A stretch of 64,000 nt of DNA from PALSA-278 sp963760285 (lineage in GTDB: Bacteria > Acidobacteriota > Terriglobia > Acidiferrales > UBA7541): positions 558,001 through 622,000 of the forward strand of contig CAVXCI010000003.1 of NCBI GenBank assembly GCA_963760285.1, written 5' to 3'. This document shows positions 44,202-53,142 of this stretch, one piece after another. Made by a program: the position numbers and the translations under genes. The notes beneath the pieces were generated by a model. It was not told the DNA's origin and searched no databases. It saw only the letters and a list, made by a program, of their open reading frames with translations. How positions within the stretch are numbered: the stretch's first letter is position 1; each line of letters starts with the position of its first letter.

Positions 44202-45251
44202 TTACTGCGTGACGGTTTTCACCGCGTCGCCGACCTTGAAATCCGTGCCGGAGACCGGAATTCCTACAGCGGAAATGTCGTCCACGTCAGTGAGACGAAT
44301 GGTGCCCACCGGGGAAGTCATGCGGCGAATCACCTGCCCGGTGGCGGGGTCCTTTATTTCCCTGGTGACGCGCGAAACGGTGAGTTGATCGCCGACTTTC
44401 AGGCCGGCTTTGCCGCCGACATTCAATACAATCTGGCCGTTGTCCACCGCGGCCACCAGTCCTTCGACGGTGACGGTGCGGGTCTGCAGCTTGGAATTGT
44501 CCGCCACCAGGCCGGCGCTCAACTGGGTGACCGCCTGGTTGATGGCTTCGCCAATGATGGTCTGCTGGAAATCGCTGCTGCCAAAATCCACGTTGCCGCC
44601 GCCAAAACCGTGCCAGTTTCCGCCGCCGCCGAGCATCGAAGTGCTCTCGCGCGAGGACTCGCCCTTGCCATCCGCCACGCCAAGAATTTCGGCGGTATCA
44701 ATATCCACCAGGCGCGCATCCACCACTACTTCGGCCTTGCTCTTCTTGTGTCCGAATCCGCCGACACCGAATCCGCCCCAGTTGCCCCCACCGCCTCCGA
44801 CGTTGGTGTTCTTGGTCTCATTGCCAAACTGGGTCACGCTGCCCACGATGATCGCGTCCACGCCGAGAATTTTGCCGATCTTCGCCGCGGAGTTGGCGTT
44901 GGCCCGGTCGCTATTCGAAAAATTCTGCTCGCCCAGAATCTTGTCCAGTTGTTTGCGTTCGATCACCGAGTACGTTCCATCCTCCACCAGATGCCGCACC
45001 AGCAAATCAGCAATACCCTTGCCGACGTCCACATTGCTGCCGAAGACCGCGGCCGAACTGGTCTGCACGGTGGCAAAGTCAAAATCGAAGACGGCAACGC
45101 GCTTCTTGCGTCCCGTGGGAGGCGCCGGGGCCGTCGCAGGAGCCGCACTGGCGGCGGGAGCTGGCGCGGCGGATTGCGATTGCGCCTGAACATTCGCGTC
45201 TGCGGCAAAGAAAGCCACTAGAATGAATGCGGTCCACAGAATTCTTTTCAT
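44202..45251 (-). CDS. CsgG/HfaB-family outer-membrane secretion protein
   Basis: About 349 residues from ATG 45251. Signal peptide (to VQAQ), an A/P-rich linker, then the CsgG core: KKRVAVFDFDFATVQ, DLLVRHLVEDGTYSVIERKQLDKILGEQNFS, AAKIGKILGVDAIIVGSVTQFG and a G-rich loop. The C-terminus has an SH3-like barrel (VGDQLTVSRVTREI). CsgG forms outer-membrane curli-export pores, but many soluble relatives only form assemblies; no lipobox cysteine here. It sits opposite in strand to the Tol-Pal genes. Confidence 0.8.
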   Translation of the reverse strand: MKRILWTAFILVAFFAADANVQAQSQSAAPAPAASAAPATAPAPPTGRKKRVAVFDFDFATVQTSSAAVFGSNVDVGKGIADLLVRHLVEDGTYSVIERKQLDKILGEQNFSNSDRANANSAAKIGKILGVDAIIVGSVTQFGNETKNTNVGGGGGNWGGFGVGGFGHKKSKAEVVVDARLVDIDTAEILGVADGKGESSRESTSMLGGGGNWHGFGGGNVDFGSSDFQQTIIGEAINQAVTQLSAGLVADNSKLQTRTVTVEGLVAAVDNGQIVLNVGGKAGLKVGDQLTVSRVTREIKDPATGQVIRRMTSPVGTIRLTDVDDISAVGIPVSGTDFKVGDAVKTVTQ

Positions 45252-45603
45252 AACGATTCTCCCGCGCGCGGTTCCCCAGAAATGACCGCACGGTTGCAAC
45301 TTTCGCGGCCATCATACTGACGCGCCGGATTGGATGTCAATAATGATGAGAATCCGTGCCGTGAACTCGCCGACGCGTGACCGGGGACGTGCCAGATTCA
45401 CCCTGTTGCGAAACGAGACAGAATTTTTGGTGCAACGGCAGGCCGATTTCGTGGAGAATAAGGCAGCCAAAGCCAGACGCATAAGGCAACGCGGGACAAT
45501 GAGTTATGGATTTTCACCTGAAGTCCCGTGTTCTTGGTGATAGGATAATTCCGAGGTTCGTCCGCACATTGGCGCGGCATCGGACCCAAAGAGGAGGAAG
45601 TAA
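45252..45603. other. Divergent region between csgG-like gene and pal
   Basis: 352 bases with no gene. A short AT-rich segment (45520-45560) precedes pal and probably holds its promoter, but no clean consensus could be assigned. Confidence 0.35.
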
Positions 45604-46356
45604 ATGCAGAGCCAGTCCCTGCGTAAAATTCTAGTCATATCCGCCACGTGCGGATTGCTGTTGCTTGCCGCGGCTTGCGGCAAGAAGGCCGTGGCGCCAA
45701 CGCCGCAGCCTCCGTCACCGCCCCCTCCGGCGCCTTCCATGCCAACGGTGACGTTAAATGCTTCTTCAACATTCGTTCACAGTGGCGACACCGTGACGCT
45801 GAACTGGTCGTCCACGAACGCGACCAGCGTGGAACTATCCCCGGGCGTGGGCCAGGTGGCTCCGGAAGGCTCAACGGAAGTGAAGCCGGTGGATTCCACC
45901 ACGTATAGCATTGCGGCCACGGGACCGGGCGGCACGGCCAACGCCAGCGTGCGCATCACGGTTTCGCCCAACGCGCCACCGCAGGCGCCGGCGCCGTCTG
46001 AATCGCTGGAAGAGCTGTTCCGCGCGAACGTTTTCGACGCCTTCTACGATTTCAATAAGTCGGACATTCGTCCCGACGCGCGCGATGCGCTGTCCAAGAC
46101 CGCGGAGTTCCTGCGCACCCATCAGGAAATTCGCGTGACCATCGAAGGACATTGCGACGATCGCGGCTCGACGGAATACAACCTCGGGCTGGGCGACCGG
46201 CGCGCCACGGCGGCGAAGAATTTCCTCGTCTCGCTGGGGGTTTCCGCGGACCGCATGGAAACCATCAGCTATGGCAAGGAGCGTCCTTTCTGCACCCAGC
46301 AGGACGAAGCATGCTGGCAGCAGAACCGGCGCGCGCATTTCGTGATGGCTCACTAA
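45604..46356 (+). CDS. pal: Peptidoglycan-associated lipoprotein (Pal) with Ig-like insert
   Basis: 250 residues. Lipobox LLAAAC, a proline-rich linker, then an extra Ig-like segment (VTLNASSTFVHSGDTVTLNWSSTNATSVEL) not found in classical Pal. The OmpA-like domain follows (VFDAFYDFNKSDIRPDARDAL, VTIEGHCDDRGSTEYNLGLGDRRA), with the diaminopimelate-binding D and R residues. It anchors the outer membrane to peptidoglycan and binds TolB. AGGAGG precedes the ATG. cpoB follows. Confidence 0.92.
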   Translation: MQSQSLRKILVISATCGLLLLAAACGKKAVAPTPQPPSPPPPAPSMPTVTLNASSTFVHSGDTVTLNWSSTNATSVELSPGVGQVAPEGSTEVKPVDSTTYSIAATGPGGTANASVRITVSPNAPPQAPAPSESLEELFRANVFDAFYDFNKSDIRPDARDALSKTAEFLRTHQEIRVTIEGHCDDRGSTEYNLGLGDRRATAAKNFLVSLGVSADRMETISYGKERPFCTQQDEACWQQNRRAHFVMAH

Positions 46357-46425
46357 GCGAGCGCAATCCGGCGGGGCATCCGGCCACGCAGCCGCTTGCC
46401 CCGCCGTTATTTTAAGGAGGCCCCT

Positions 46426-47376
46426 GTGCGTCTACGTGTATGGATTTCCGTGTGTGCGGCCCTGCTCATCGGAGTGATTGGCGGCAGCCTGATGGCGCCG
46501 CCGCCGGCGGGCGGAGTGTCCAAGGAGATGGTGCAGTTGCAGCAGCAGGTGGCCACGCTGCTGCAAAACCAGCAGAGCATGCAAAGCTCGCTGGACCAGC
46601 AGAACGGCCAGATGAAAGTGTTGATGGAGCAGTCGCTGGATTCGGTGAACAAGCTGAGCGGGACGATGCAGCAGCTACAGAATTCGGTGCAGGAAGTGCA
46701 GGCCACGTCGGGATCGCGCATTGATTCGCTCTCCACGCAGACCCAGGCCATTTCGGACAATATGCAGGTGGTCCAGGCCCGCGTGGGGAAACTTTCCGAC
46801 CAGTTGACCGACGTTCGCAACCTGCTGCAAAACATGGACGCGAAGATTTCCGGCGAAGCGCCTCCCCCGGCGGTCGCCAGCGACAACGGCAATGGCGGCG
46901 GACAGCCGGCGGCGAATCCCCCGGCGGACAACCAATCGCAGGCGCCCGGAGATAATGACCAGCAGGATGCCGCTCCGGCGGCCGCGGCGGTGGCGCCTTC
47001 CGCGCAAGTGCTCTACAGCACCGCGCTGCGCGATTTTTCCAGCGGACAGTACGATATTTCCAAGCAGGAGTTCACCGACTACCTGAAGAATTTCCCCAAA
47101 GCCATGCTGGCGGGAAACGCGCGGTTTTATCTCGGCGAAATCGCCTTTCAGAAGGGCGACTACCACGGCGCCATCGCGCAGTATAACGACGTCATCACCC
47201 GCTATCCGAAGAGTTTCAAGATTGCCGCGTCACATTTGAAGAAGGGCGAAGCCTACATGGCGCTGAAACTGAACACGCAGGCGGCGCGCGAATTCAGGCT
47301 GGTGGTGCAGAACTATCCCGGCTCGGATGAAGCCCGCCGCGCCCAGGACCGCCTCACCCAGCTCGGCGCCCGCTAA
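46426..47376 (+). CDS. cpoB: CpoB/YbgF Tol-Pal coordinator
   Basis: 316 residues from the GTG at 46426, with AAGGAGG 5 bp upstream. A signal peptide is followed by a coiled-coil rich in Q and L (residues ~30-125), a G/P/Q-rich linker, then tetratricopeptide repeats (LYSTALRDFSSGQYDISKQEFTDYLKNFP, RFYLGEIAFQKGDYHGAIAQYNDVITRYP). This is the CpoB layout. It binds TolA and coordinates wall synthesis with constriction. Last gene of the Tol-Pal set. Confidence 0.93.
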   Translation: MRLRVWISVCAALLIGVIGGSLMAPPPAGGVSKEMVQLQQQVATLLQNQQSMQSSLDQQNGQMKVLMEQSLDSVNKLSGTMQQLQNSVQEVQATSGSRIDSLSTQTQAISDNMQVVQARVGKLSDQLTDVRNLLQNMDAKISGEAPPPAVASDNGNGGGQPAANPPADNQSQAPGDNDQQDAAPAAAAVAPSAQVLYSTALRDFSSGQYDISKQEFTDYLKNFPKAMLAGNARFYLGEIAFQKGDYHGAIAQYNDVITRYPKSFKIAASHLKKGEAYMALKLNTQAAREFRLVVQNYPGSDEARRAQDRLTQLGAR

Positions 47377-47388
47377 CTTCCCGCAGTT

Positions 47389-47421
47389 ACACGGTGGTGC
47401 TATAGACCTCTATACCACCCG
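47389..47421 (+). terminator. Hairpin after cpoB
   Basis: GTGGTGCTATAG and CTATACCAC form a short stem with a 4-base loop (acct), followed by CGGTTCTT. A likely terminator, but the U-run is poor. Confidence 0.4.
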
Positions 47422-47484
47422 GTTCTTAGCGACGATATTATGAGTCAGGCCGGGGCGGCGCAGCTTTTGCCACGGCGAATGAAT

Positions 47485-48963
47485 TCACTGGTACTCGCGA
47501 TCCGGGGACCAGTGGAAGATGGCGATTTTTCCATCGGCGCCCAGGCCGAACACGAGCAGCTTGGCATCGCCGCCTTTGCTCAGGCGGTAGGTGGAGACCC
47601 ATTGCGGCTCGGCCTCGGTTCCCTTATCGCGCTTCACGAGTGTGATGGTTCCTCCGGGCCAGAGTTTCCCGAGGCTCCGCTGCATGTCCTTCGCCACGTC
47701 CGGCGTAATGACAGCCGCCCGTTGCGGGGTTATTTCGGGACGGATGTCCGTGCCCGCGACAATTTCGTCCAGAAGCTTCTTGAGACGCCCGGCCACCTCC
47801 GGCTGGTCGTCAGCAATCGCCTCCAGCTTGGGTACGGTGAGCGCGGGATTGACCAGGCCAGCGACCACATGCGCGATTACGCCCGGATTGGAGTAGCCGG
47901 CTTCGAGGTTAGTAAGCACCACAACGGTGAGGCTATCGTCGGGATAACGCGAGATTCTGCAGGTGAATCCCTGCCAGGCGCCGCCATGCTCGATGCGCTT
48001 GTGACCGTCCTGCGCACCGATGAGCCAGCCGAAGCCGTAACCCGCCGGATTGGGCTTTCCGTTGTTGAGCGGATACACGGTCCAGATCCGGTCGAGGCTC
48101 GATTGCTTCAGCAGCTTCGTCCCGTATAACGCCTCGTCCCACTTGGCCAAGTCGAGCACGTTGAAGTAGAGCGTGCCGTCGGCGGTGGAGTTGAAGGTTG
48201 GCGAGACCCATTCCTGGTTCTTGAGTTCGCCATTGCCGTCGATCTCGTAGCCGGCGGCGCGGTTGGGGATGATGTCGCGGTCGCTGATGAGCCGGGTTGA
48301 GGTCATGCCCAGCGGCTTGAAGATGCGCTCGCTGAGAAACTCCGCATACGGCATGCCTGTGATCTTGTGAATGATGATGCCGAGCAGCGCGTAGTTGGTA
48401 TTGCGATAGTCCCATTTCTCGCCCGGTGCCCACTCGATGGGGAGGGCCTCGATCTTCTTTGCCAACTCATCTTCAGTGAAATCGAGGCGGAAATAGAATG
48501 GGCCGTTCGGACCAGTGCGGTCAGGGCTCTCGTACTCCGACAGACCCGACGTGTGCGACAGCAGGTTTTTGATCAGAATCGGCTTCCAGGCGGCGGGCGC
48601 ATCGGGGAAGTATTTCGTGATGCTGTCATCGAGAGAGATTTTGCCCTCTTCGACGAGCATCATGATGGCGGCAGAGACGAACTGTTTGCCGACGGAGCCG
48701 GATTGCATGATGGTCTCAGGTTTGACCGGCACATTGAGCTCCACGTTGGCCAGGCCGTATCCCTTGGCGAGCAGGATGCGGCCGCGACTGTAGATGCCGA
48801 GTTCGAGACCGGGAATACGCTGGCGGGCCATCTCGTGATTGACGAAATCGTCAATGGAGGCGAGTTGTTTGGCGTCGAGCGGCGCGAGAGGAACCTGCGC
48901 GGGCAAAGTCGCGGCGCAGAGAAAAAGCGCTCCGAACAACAGCATCTTCAGACAAGTATTCAT
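47485..48963 (-). CDS. Serine hydrolase (class C beta-lactamase/penicillin-binding-like)
   Basis: About 492 residues from ATG 48963 (GGAGA upstream; an ATG 6 bp earlier is also possible). Signal peptide to LPAQ. Catalytic SxxK in MQSGSVGKQF, the second motif Y-x-N in YRNTNYALLG (RNT is unusual in place of SNT) and a late H/KxG-like region in RIEHGGAWQG. The C-terminal ~120 residues are an extra beta-rich domain. Periplasmic esterase, D-aminopeptidase or similar. Confidence 0.87.
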   Translation of the reverse strand: MNTCLKMLLFGALFLCAATLPAQVPLAPLDAKQLASIDDFVNHEMARQRIPGLELGIYSRGRILLAKGYGLANVELNVPVKPETIMQSGSVGKQFVSAAIMMLVEEGKISLDDSITKYFPDAPAAWKPILIKNLLSHTSGLSEYESPDRTGPNGPFYFRLDFTEDELAKKIEALPIEWAPGEKWDYRNTNYALLGIIIHKITGMPYAEFLSERIFKPLGMTSTRLISDRDIIPNRAAGYEIDGNGELKNQEWVSPTFNSTADGTLYFNVLDLAKWDEALYGTKLLKQSSLDRIWTVYPLNNGKPNPAGYGFGWLIGAQDGHKRIEHGGAWQGFTCRISRYPDDSLTVVVLTNLEAGYSNPGVIAHVVAGLVNPALTVPKLEAIADDQPEVAGRLKKLLDEIVAGTDIRPEITPQRAAVITPDVAKDMQRSLGKLWPGGTITLVKRDKGTEAEPQWVSTYRLSKGGDAKLLVFGLGADGKIAIFHWSPDREYQ

Positions 48964-49017
48964 CACCATTCTCCGATTGGCCGGGCTAGCTCGAACATTA
49001 TAGTAAGCCCTCCCCAA

Positions 49018-49802
49018 CCGGCTTTGCGCCAGGATTCGGCATTCCGGTCAGACGACGAGCAGTCCAGAAGCTGTGATGCAGGTTATTGTTCCCGCGTACC
49101 AGGCCTGGTTCTCCAGCTTCGAGGACTGCACTTGAGGACGTCGTGGAGCAGGCGGTCGGGCATAGCGCTGACGGCGCCCGCTAGCTTCGCGCACCTGCCG
49201 TTTGGCGTCTGTCCCGCGCGTTCGGCCATCTTCATGCATCGTTCACGATCGCCGCCGAGGCGTGCGGTCTTTGCGTCCCGACGAATTTGGCGGAGGCGCG
49301 CAGCTGGGAAGCGCGACCCTGCGGACTAACCCGCTTGTACTATCCACCCTTGTAACCAGTATCGGCGGAGGTGTACGCCCACTTTTCGCCAGCCCGGAAC
49401 GTAGTCATCCTTAGCTCCGTGAAGGTTTATTTATGAGTTGCCCCATGTTGTCAGCAGCGGTGGGAACGGCCTTGATTTTCGCGGTCGTCGCGTGTGCTCT
49501 TTCCGCAGCCGCCGCGGCCCCCATGGCCCGGGCCCAATCTACATCCGTTGCGCCCTCTCCAATTTTGCAGGTTCGCCGGTTTTGCATTCCCCAGTCCTGC
49601 GGCTCCTCCACTCTCGAAATTTTCACCCGAAGATTGCTGTCACAATGCTTGCGGCTTCGACATCGCGCTGCACTTTTCCCGCCAGCGAGGATGCCTCACC
49701 CCACAACCACGCTCGATGCTCCCGGTCATCGTCAACATTCGTCATCGTAACTCCCGTCTGGGTGTATACTAATCCTACGCGCCGCATAACAGGGAGAAGG
49801 CC
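49018..49802. other. Long gene-free region upstream of the second propeller gene
   Basis: About 785 bases between divergent genes. Several short frames exist on both strands, but none has a ribosome site and a domain-like translation together. A minus-strand frame at 49411-49626 with GTG start is weakly possible. The region is not of obvious mobile origin and no RNA was recognised. Confidence 0.45.
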
Positions 49803-51038
49803 ATGAGTTTCCGCTCCGGGTTTACCAGTTCCATTATTCTTCTCATCGCTGCTCTCGGACTATGCGCTCCGGGACAGAACGCCGGCAACGAACACTTTGT
49901 CGCCATCAACAACAACGATTCCTATGGAGATTCTCAGGGAAATGACTACGCCACGCTCCTCCGTCTGGATGGCACGAAACAAAATCCGATCCTAAAACAA
50001 GCGGCGCTGCTGAATAGCGGAGTGTCAAGTGTTGAAACAGGAGCCTACGTGCCGACCGTCCAAATTGTCCGAACTGGCTTGCGCACGTGCCTATACCTGG
50101 CGGATTCAAATGGGCCGGAATCCAAGGACCCAAACGAGATCACTGCCTTCGAGTATCCTTCAATGAAACCGACCGGAAGCTTTAGCGACAGCGCCGTGCC
50201 CAGCCCGGAACTTGGCATCGCCATCGTGGCCCACGGCAACTATTTATTTGCTGCCTACAACGGCTACCAGATCCCCAGCTACATCGGAACCTGGCAAATT
50301 GAACCGAATTGCACGCTGACCCTCCTGCAGAACTTTGAGTTGCCTTACGAGCCGAATACCTTTGATCTGGCCGTAACGCCCAATGGGAACACGCTGATCG
50401 TTTCCACGTTTCATACAGAGTCCTGTTGCGTGGATTCGTTTTCGATTGGCGCAGGCGGTGTGCTCACCGAGCACGGGCCATATGGTGTCGGCAATGCGGA
50501 CAGTCCCGTCGGCGTGGACATCACGCAGGACAGCAAATTTGCCCTGTTTAACGTGGTGAGCTTCAGCGGAGAGATGCAGGTGAATGTGTTTGCCATCAAT
50601 TCCGATGGCTCGCTTGGGACGCAGTACGCGTTTGGCGGCGACGGCACGCTGGGAAAAACCCCTGCTGGCTATTATCTTTGGCTCAGCCCAGACGAGAGGT
50701 TTCTGTACACCGACGGCGGCAACGGAAAGGTAGCCCAGGTCACCACACTCAATTTCACCGAGAGCCCCCTCAACGTGACTTATACAGGCTGCACCACGAA
50801 CCTGAAAGTTCCGAAGGGACAGAGAATTTCCTACCCGAGCTCCATGGCGACAGTTGGCACGGTGGGGACTGGCAGCGCGCTCTATGTCTCCGAAGTGTAC
50901 GACGTCTCCAGCGTGGCGCTGCTGGCAATTAACTCGACGACAGGCTGCACCACCGAAGTCAAGAGCTCCCCCACACTCCTCTCTGATAAGAATGCCTACA
51001 TTTACTCCCTGGTCGGCTGGCCTCCGCGGCTGTTTTGA
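49803..51038 (+). CDS. Secreted beta-propeller protein, paralogue of the 11.6-kb gene
   Basis: 411 residues with a signal peptide (to APGQ). Propeller-like strand blocks such as ELGIAIVAHGNYLFAAYNGYQIPSYIGTWQI and GVDITQDSKFALFNVVS correspond to the same positions in the gene at 11641-12870, and both proteins end in a WPPR motif. GGGAGAAGG precedes the ATG. Unlike its paralogue it is not associated with an oxidase. Lactonase-like fold, activity unknown. Confidence 0.7.
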   Translation: MSFRSGFTSSIILLIAALGLCAPGQNAGNEHFVAINNNDSYGDSQGNDYATLLRLDGTKQNPILKQAALLNSGVSSVETGAYVPTVQIVRTGLRTCLYLADSNGPESKDPNEITAFEYPSMKPTGSFSDSAVPSPELGIAIVAHGNYLFAAYNGYQIPSYIGTWQIEPNCTLTLLQNFELPYEPNTFDLAVTPNGNTLIVSTFHTESCCVDSFSIGAGGVLTEHGPYGVGNADSPVGVDITQDSKFALFNVVSFSGEMQVNVFAINSDGSLGTQYAFGGDGTLGKTPAGYYLWLSPDERFLYTDGGNGKVAQVTTLNFTESPLNVTYTGCTTNLKVPKGQRISYPSSMATVGTVGTGSALYVSEVYDVSSVALLAINSTTGCTTEVKSSPTLLSDKNAYIYSLVGWPPRLF

Positions 51039-51141
51039 CCATCTACTGTAGAATTCTGTGGTTATATTATAAATAATGCTTGACTATATACACCATTTGT
51101 GATAGTGGTATGCTTCCTCAGCTATTGTGAGGATGTGTAGC

Positions 51142-51255
51142 ATGGCTTACTCCACGAGCAACCGCAAACACCGCCGCTGCTCTCAAAAAACGCGCGGCAA
51201 AATCCTCTATCCCGGTCCCAATGGCCGGCTTCCGCAATCAGGAGAACATCAATGA
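51142..51255 (+). CDS. Possible 37-residue basic peptide
   Basis: MAYSTSNRKHRRCSQKTRGK and a short tail, strongly basic, with GAGG 9 bp before the ATG. It lies in an AT-rich interval with a TTGACT hexamer upstream at 51080. No family; could be chance. Confidence 0.3.
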   Translation: MAYSTSNRKHRRCSQKTRGKILYPGPNGRLPQSGEHQ

Positions 51256-51268
51256 AAAAGATTGGGAT

Positions 51269-51706
51269 TTATATACATGACTCCCTTACCTCATCAGGTC
51301 TGAGAGCGCTGCTGAGAAGTTCTTTTGTTACCTTTTCGTGCCCCTCATCCCATGCCTCCGCGAACTCAACTCCCGCCTCAGTGCATGACCATCCTTCGTT
51401 GCATAGCACCCGGCAGAGCCGTAAAACCTCGACGCCGGACATCTTCACAGCATCCCAGCACCAGTTGCCGTACCAAGACTTGTAGGGAGCGCATCGGAAC
51501 TTGAACCTAGCCACTTTGAATCCAGCCGTCTCGCGGGAGTCATGCGGTTTAGGCGGATCGTCCAACCATGCGAACTTAGGCGCGGGATAGGTGCGCGGCT
51601 CAAGTGTTATGCCGCACCCTTCTATGCCATGAATCTCGATCGATTGCACATGGCCGTCAAAGTTTCCGTTGTCGGGATCATTGCAGCAAAAACTCACGGC
51701 AATCAT
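51269..51706 (-). CDS. Accessory hypothetical protein
   Basis: 145 residues, with TTGGAGG 4 bp before ATG 51706. Soluble, rich in C, W and Y: SIEIHGIEGCGITLEPRTYP, FKFRCAPYKSWYGNWCWDAVKMSGVEVLRLCRVL. No known family. The strong ribosome site, lower GC and isolation suggest a recently acquired gene. Function cannot be guessed. Confidence 0.6.
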   Translation of the reverse strand: MIAVSFCCNDPDNGNFDGHVQSIEIHGIEGCGITLEPRTYPAPKFAWLDDPPKPHDSRETAGFKVARFKFRCAPYKSWYGNWCWDAVKMSGVEVLRLCRVLCNEGWSCTEAGVEFAEAWDEGHEKVTKELLSSALRPDEVRESCI

Positions 51707-51835
51707 TCAACCTCCAAGGGACTCAAGTATGTAATTCCCAAAAGATTAGGTCAGAACTATATCCCGGCGGCGGAAGGAACTCCGCAAATCGCCGCCCCTC
51801 CTCATTTCTGAGGATACCCCCGCCCTGAAACCGCG

Positions 51836-51919
51836 ATTTCTAATCGCTACACTTCTTACAGTCGCAAAACGATAACTCGCGCAAAATCAATCACATCCGC
51901 ATTTCTAATCGCTACACTT
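51836..51919. repeat. 19-bp direct repeat pair
   Basis: ATTTCTAATCGCTACACTT occurs at 51836-51854 and again at 51901-51919, 65 bp apart, between the accessory gene and ssb. It might be an integration scar, a fragment of a small array or a regulatory repeat. The remaining intergenic sequence (51707-52094) holds nothing else recognisable. Confidence 0.5.
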
Positions 51920-52094
51920 TTGGGCTTTCATTTTTGCCGCTTTTCAACCCCCAAAGATCCCGCCGCCGCGCCCAAAGCAGCCGGCCAATCCACTCGAATA
52001 TGCCCGGACCCGAACTTCCGGCGTCCGCCGCCAACCTGTTTCATGCAATTCGCCGCGATTCCGGTATACTCTGCATCTTTGTGGAGGAGGACGC

Positions 52095-52559
52095 ATGTCC
52101 GTTAATAAAGCAATCTTGGTGGGACGTCTGGGGCGGGATCCGGAAACGAGATTCACTTCCGGCGGCCAGGCGGTGTGCAATTTCACCATGGCCACCGACG
52201 AAACCTACAAGGACCGCAATGGTGAGCGGCAAAAACGGACGGAATGGCACCGCATCGTGATGTGGGGCAAGCTGGCGGAACTGGCGCAGCAGTATTTGAA
52301 AAAAGGGTCGCTGGTATTCATCGAAGGGCGCATTCAAACGCGCCAGTGGGACGATCGCGAAGGGCAGAAGCGAACCACCACGGAAATTGTGGGCACGGGA
52401 ATGCGTTTCCTGGGAAGCCGCGGCGATTCCGGCGGCGGTGGTGGCAGCGCTGCCAGCGCGGGAGCTGGCGGTGGCGGGTTCGACGCCGAATCCCAAGCGG
52501 GACCGTCGGAAGAACCAACGCCAGCGGGGGAAATTACGGACGAGGATATTCCCTTCTAA
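52095..52559 (+). CDS. ssb: Single-stranded DNA-binding protein
   Basis: 154 residues. OB fold with SVNKAILVGRLGRDPETRFTSGGQAVCNFTMAT, WHRIVMWGKLAELAQQYLKKGSLVFIEGRIQTRQW, a G/S-rich linker and the acidic tip DEDIPF that binds partner proteins. GTGGAGGAGG precedes the ATG. Essential replication factor. Linked to no rps genes here. Confidence 0.95.
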   Translation: MSVNKAILVGRLGRDPETRFTSGGQAVCNFTMATDETYKDRNGERQKRTEWHRIVMWGKLAELAQQYLKKGSLVFIEGRIQTRQWDDREGQKRTTTEIVGTGMRFLGSRGDSGGGGGSAASAGAGGGGFDAESQAGPSEEPTPAGEITDEDIPF

Positions 52560-52737
52560 AACAGGCCGGAAGGCTTCACGGGGCTACGGACTTCAGCGCG
52601 GTTCGCAGCCAGCCGGCCGCGAGTCGTGCGGCCACGGCGAAATTAAATCGCGCGCCGCGCGAAAGCAATGGCGTCGATTGCGTGAGTGACCATCAGTTCG
52701 CTCGGTACTTCTTCTTTCCAGCCCGGCAAATATTCCC

Positions 52738-53142
52738 CTACTGTTGCATCTGTTTCTTCCGGTCATTGTCCCACTGGCGGGTGAGCTCCTCGAACCGCGA
52801 AGTCTGTTGCGGGGTGAGGATGGCGCGGATCTGGTTGCGGGCATCCTGGCGGATGGAGTCGTACTGCGGCTCCACCTGCTGGTCCAGCGAATGGAAGCGC
52901 TCGTGAGCGCTGTCCAGAATTTTGTCTACTTGAGCCTTCTGATCGCCCGAAAGGCTGAGGTACTGATTCAACTGGTTCTCCGCCTCGGCGCGAGTGTGGC
53001 GTCCATGGAGACCGTCGCCAGCGGCGACAGCGGCGCGCCGGCCCAGGACGAGGTACGTGCTGGAAGCACCCAGGGCGATGCCGAGAATGAACAGGGTGAC
53101 GACCAGGGCCAGCACCCGCCTGCGCGGAGAATTACTTTCCAT
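52738..53142 (-). CDS. Spy/CpxP-like periplasmic chaperone-type protein
   Basis: About 134 residues from ATG 53142 (GGAGA upstream). One N-terminal membrane helix (VLALVVTLFILGIALGASSTYL), then helical repeats with the LTxxQ-type motif: LSLSGDQKAQVDKILDSAHERFHSLDQQVEPQYDSIRQDARNQI and LTPQQTSRFEELTRQW. This matches Spy/CpxP/metal-resistance periplasmic proteins that sense or buffer envelope stress. It overlaps the anti-sigma gene by 11 bp and is co-transcribed. Confidence 0.75.
   Translation of the reverse strand: MESNSPRRRVLALVVTLFILGIALGASSTYLVLGRRAAVAAGDGLHGRHTRAEAENQLNQYLSLSGDQKAQVDKILDSAHERFHSLDQQVEPQYDSIRQDARNQIRAILTPQQTSRFEELTRQWDNDRKKQMQQ

Noticed and set aside
49433..49750. A 105-codon plus-strand frame with a hydrophobic start
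   Set aside because: Looks like a signal peptide at first, but the rest is low-complexity and the strand bias and ribosome site are poor.
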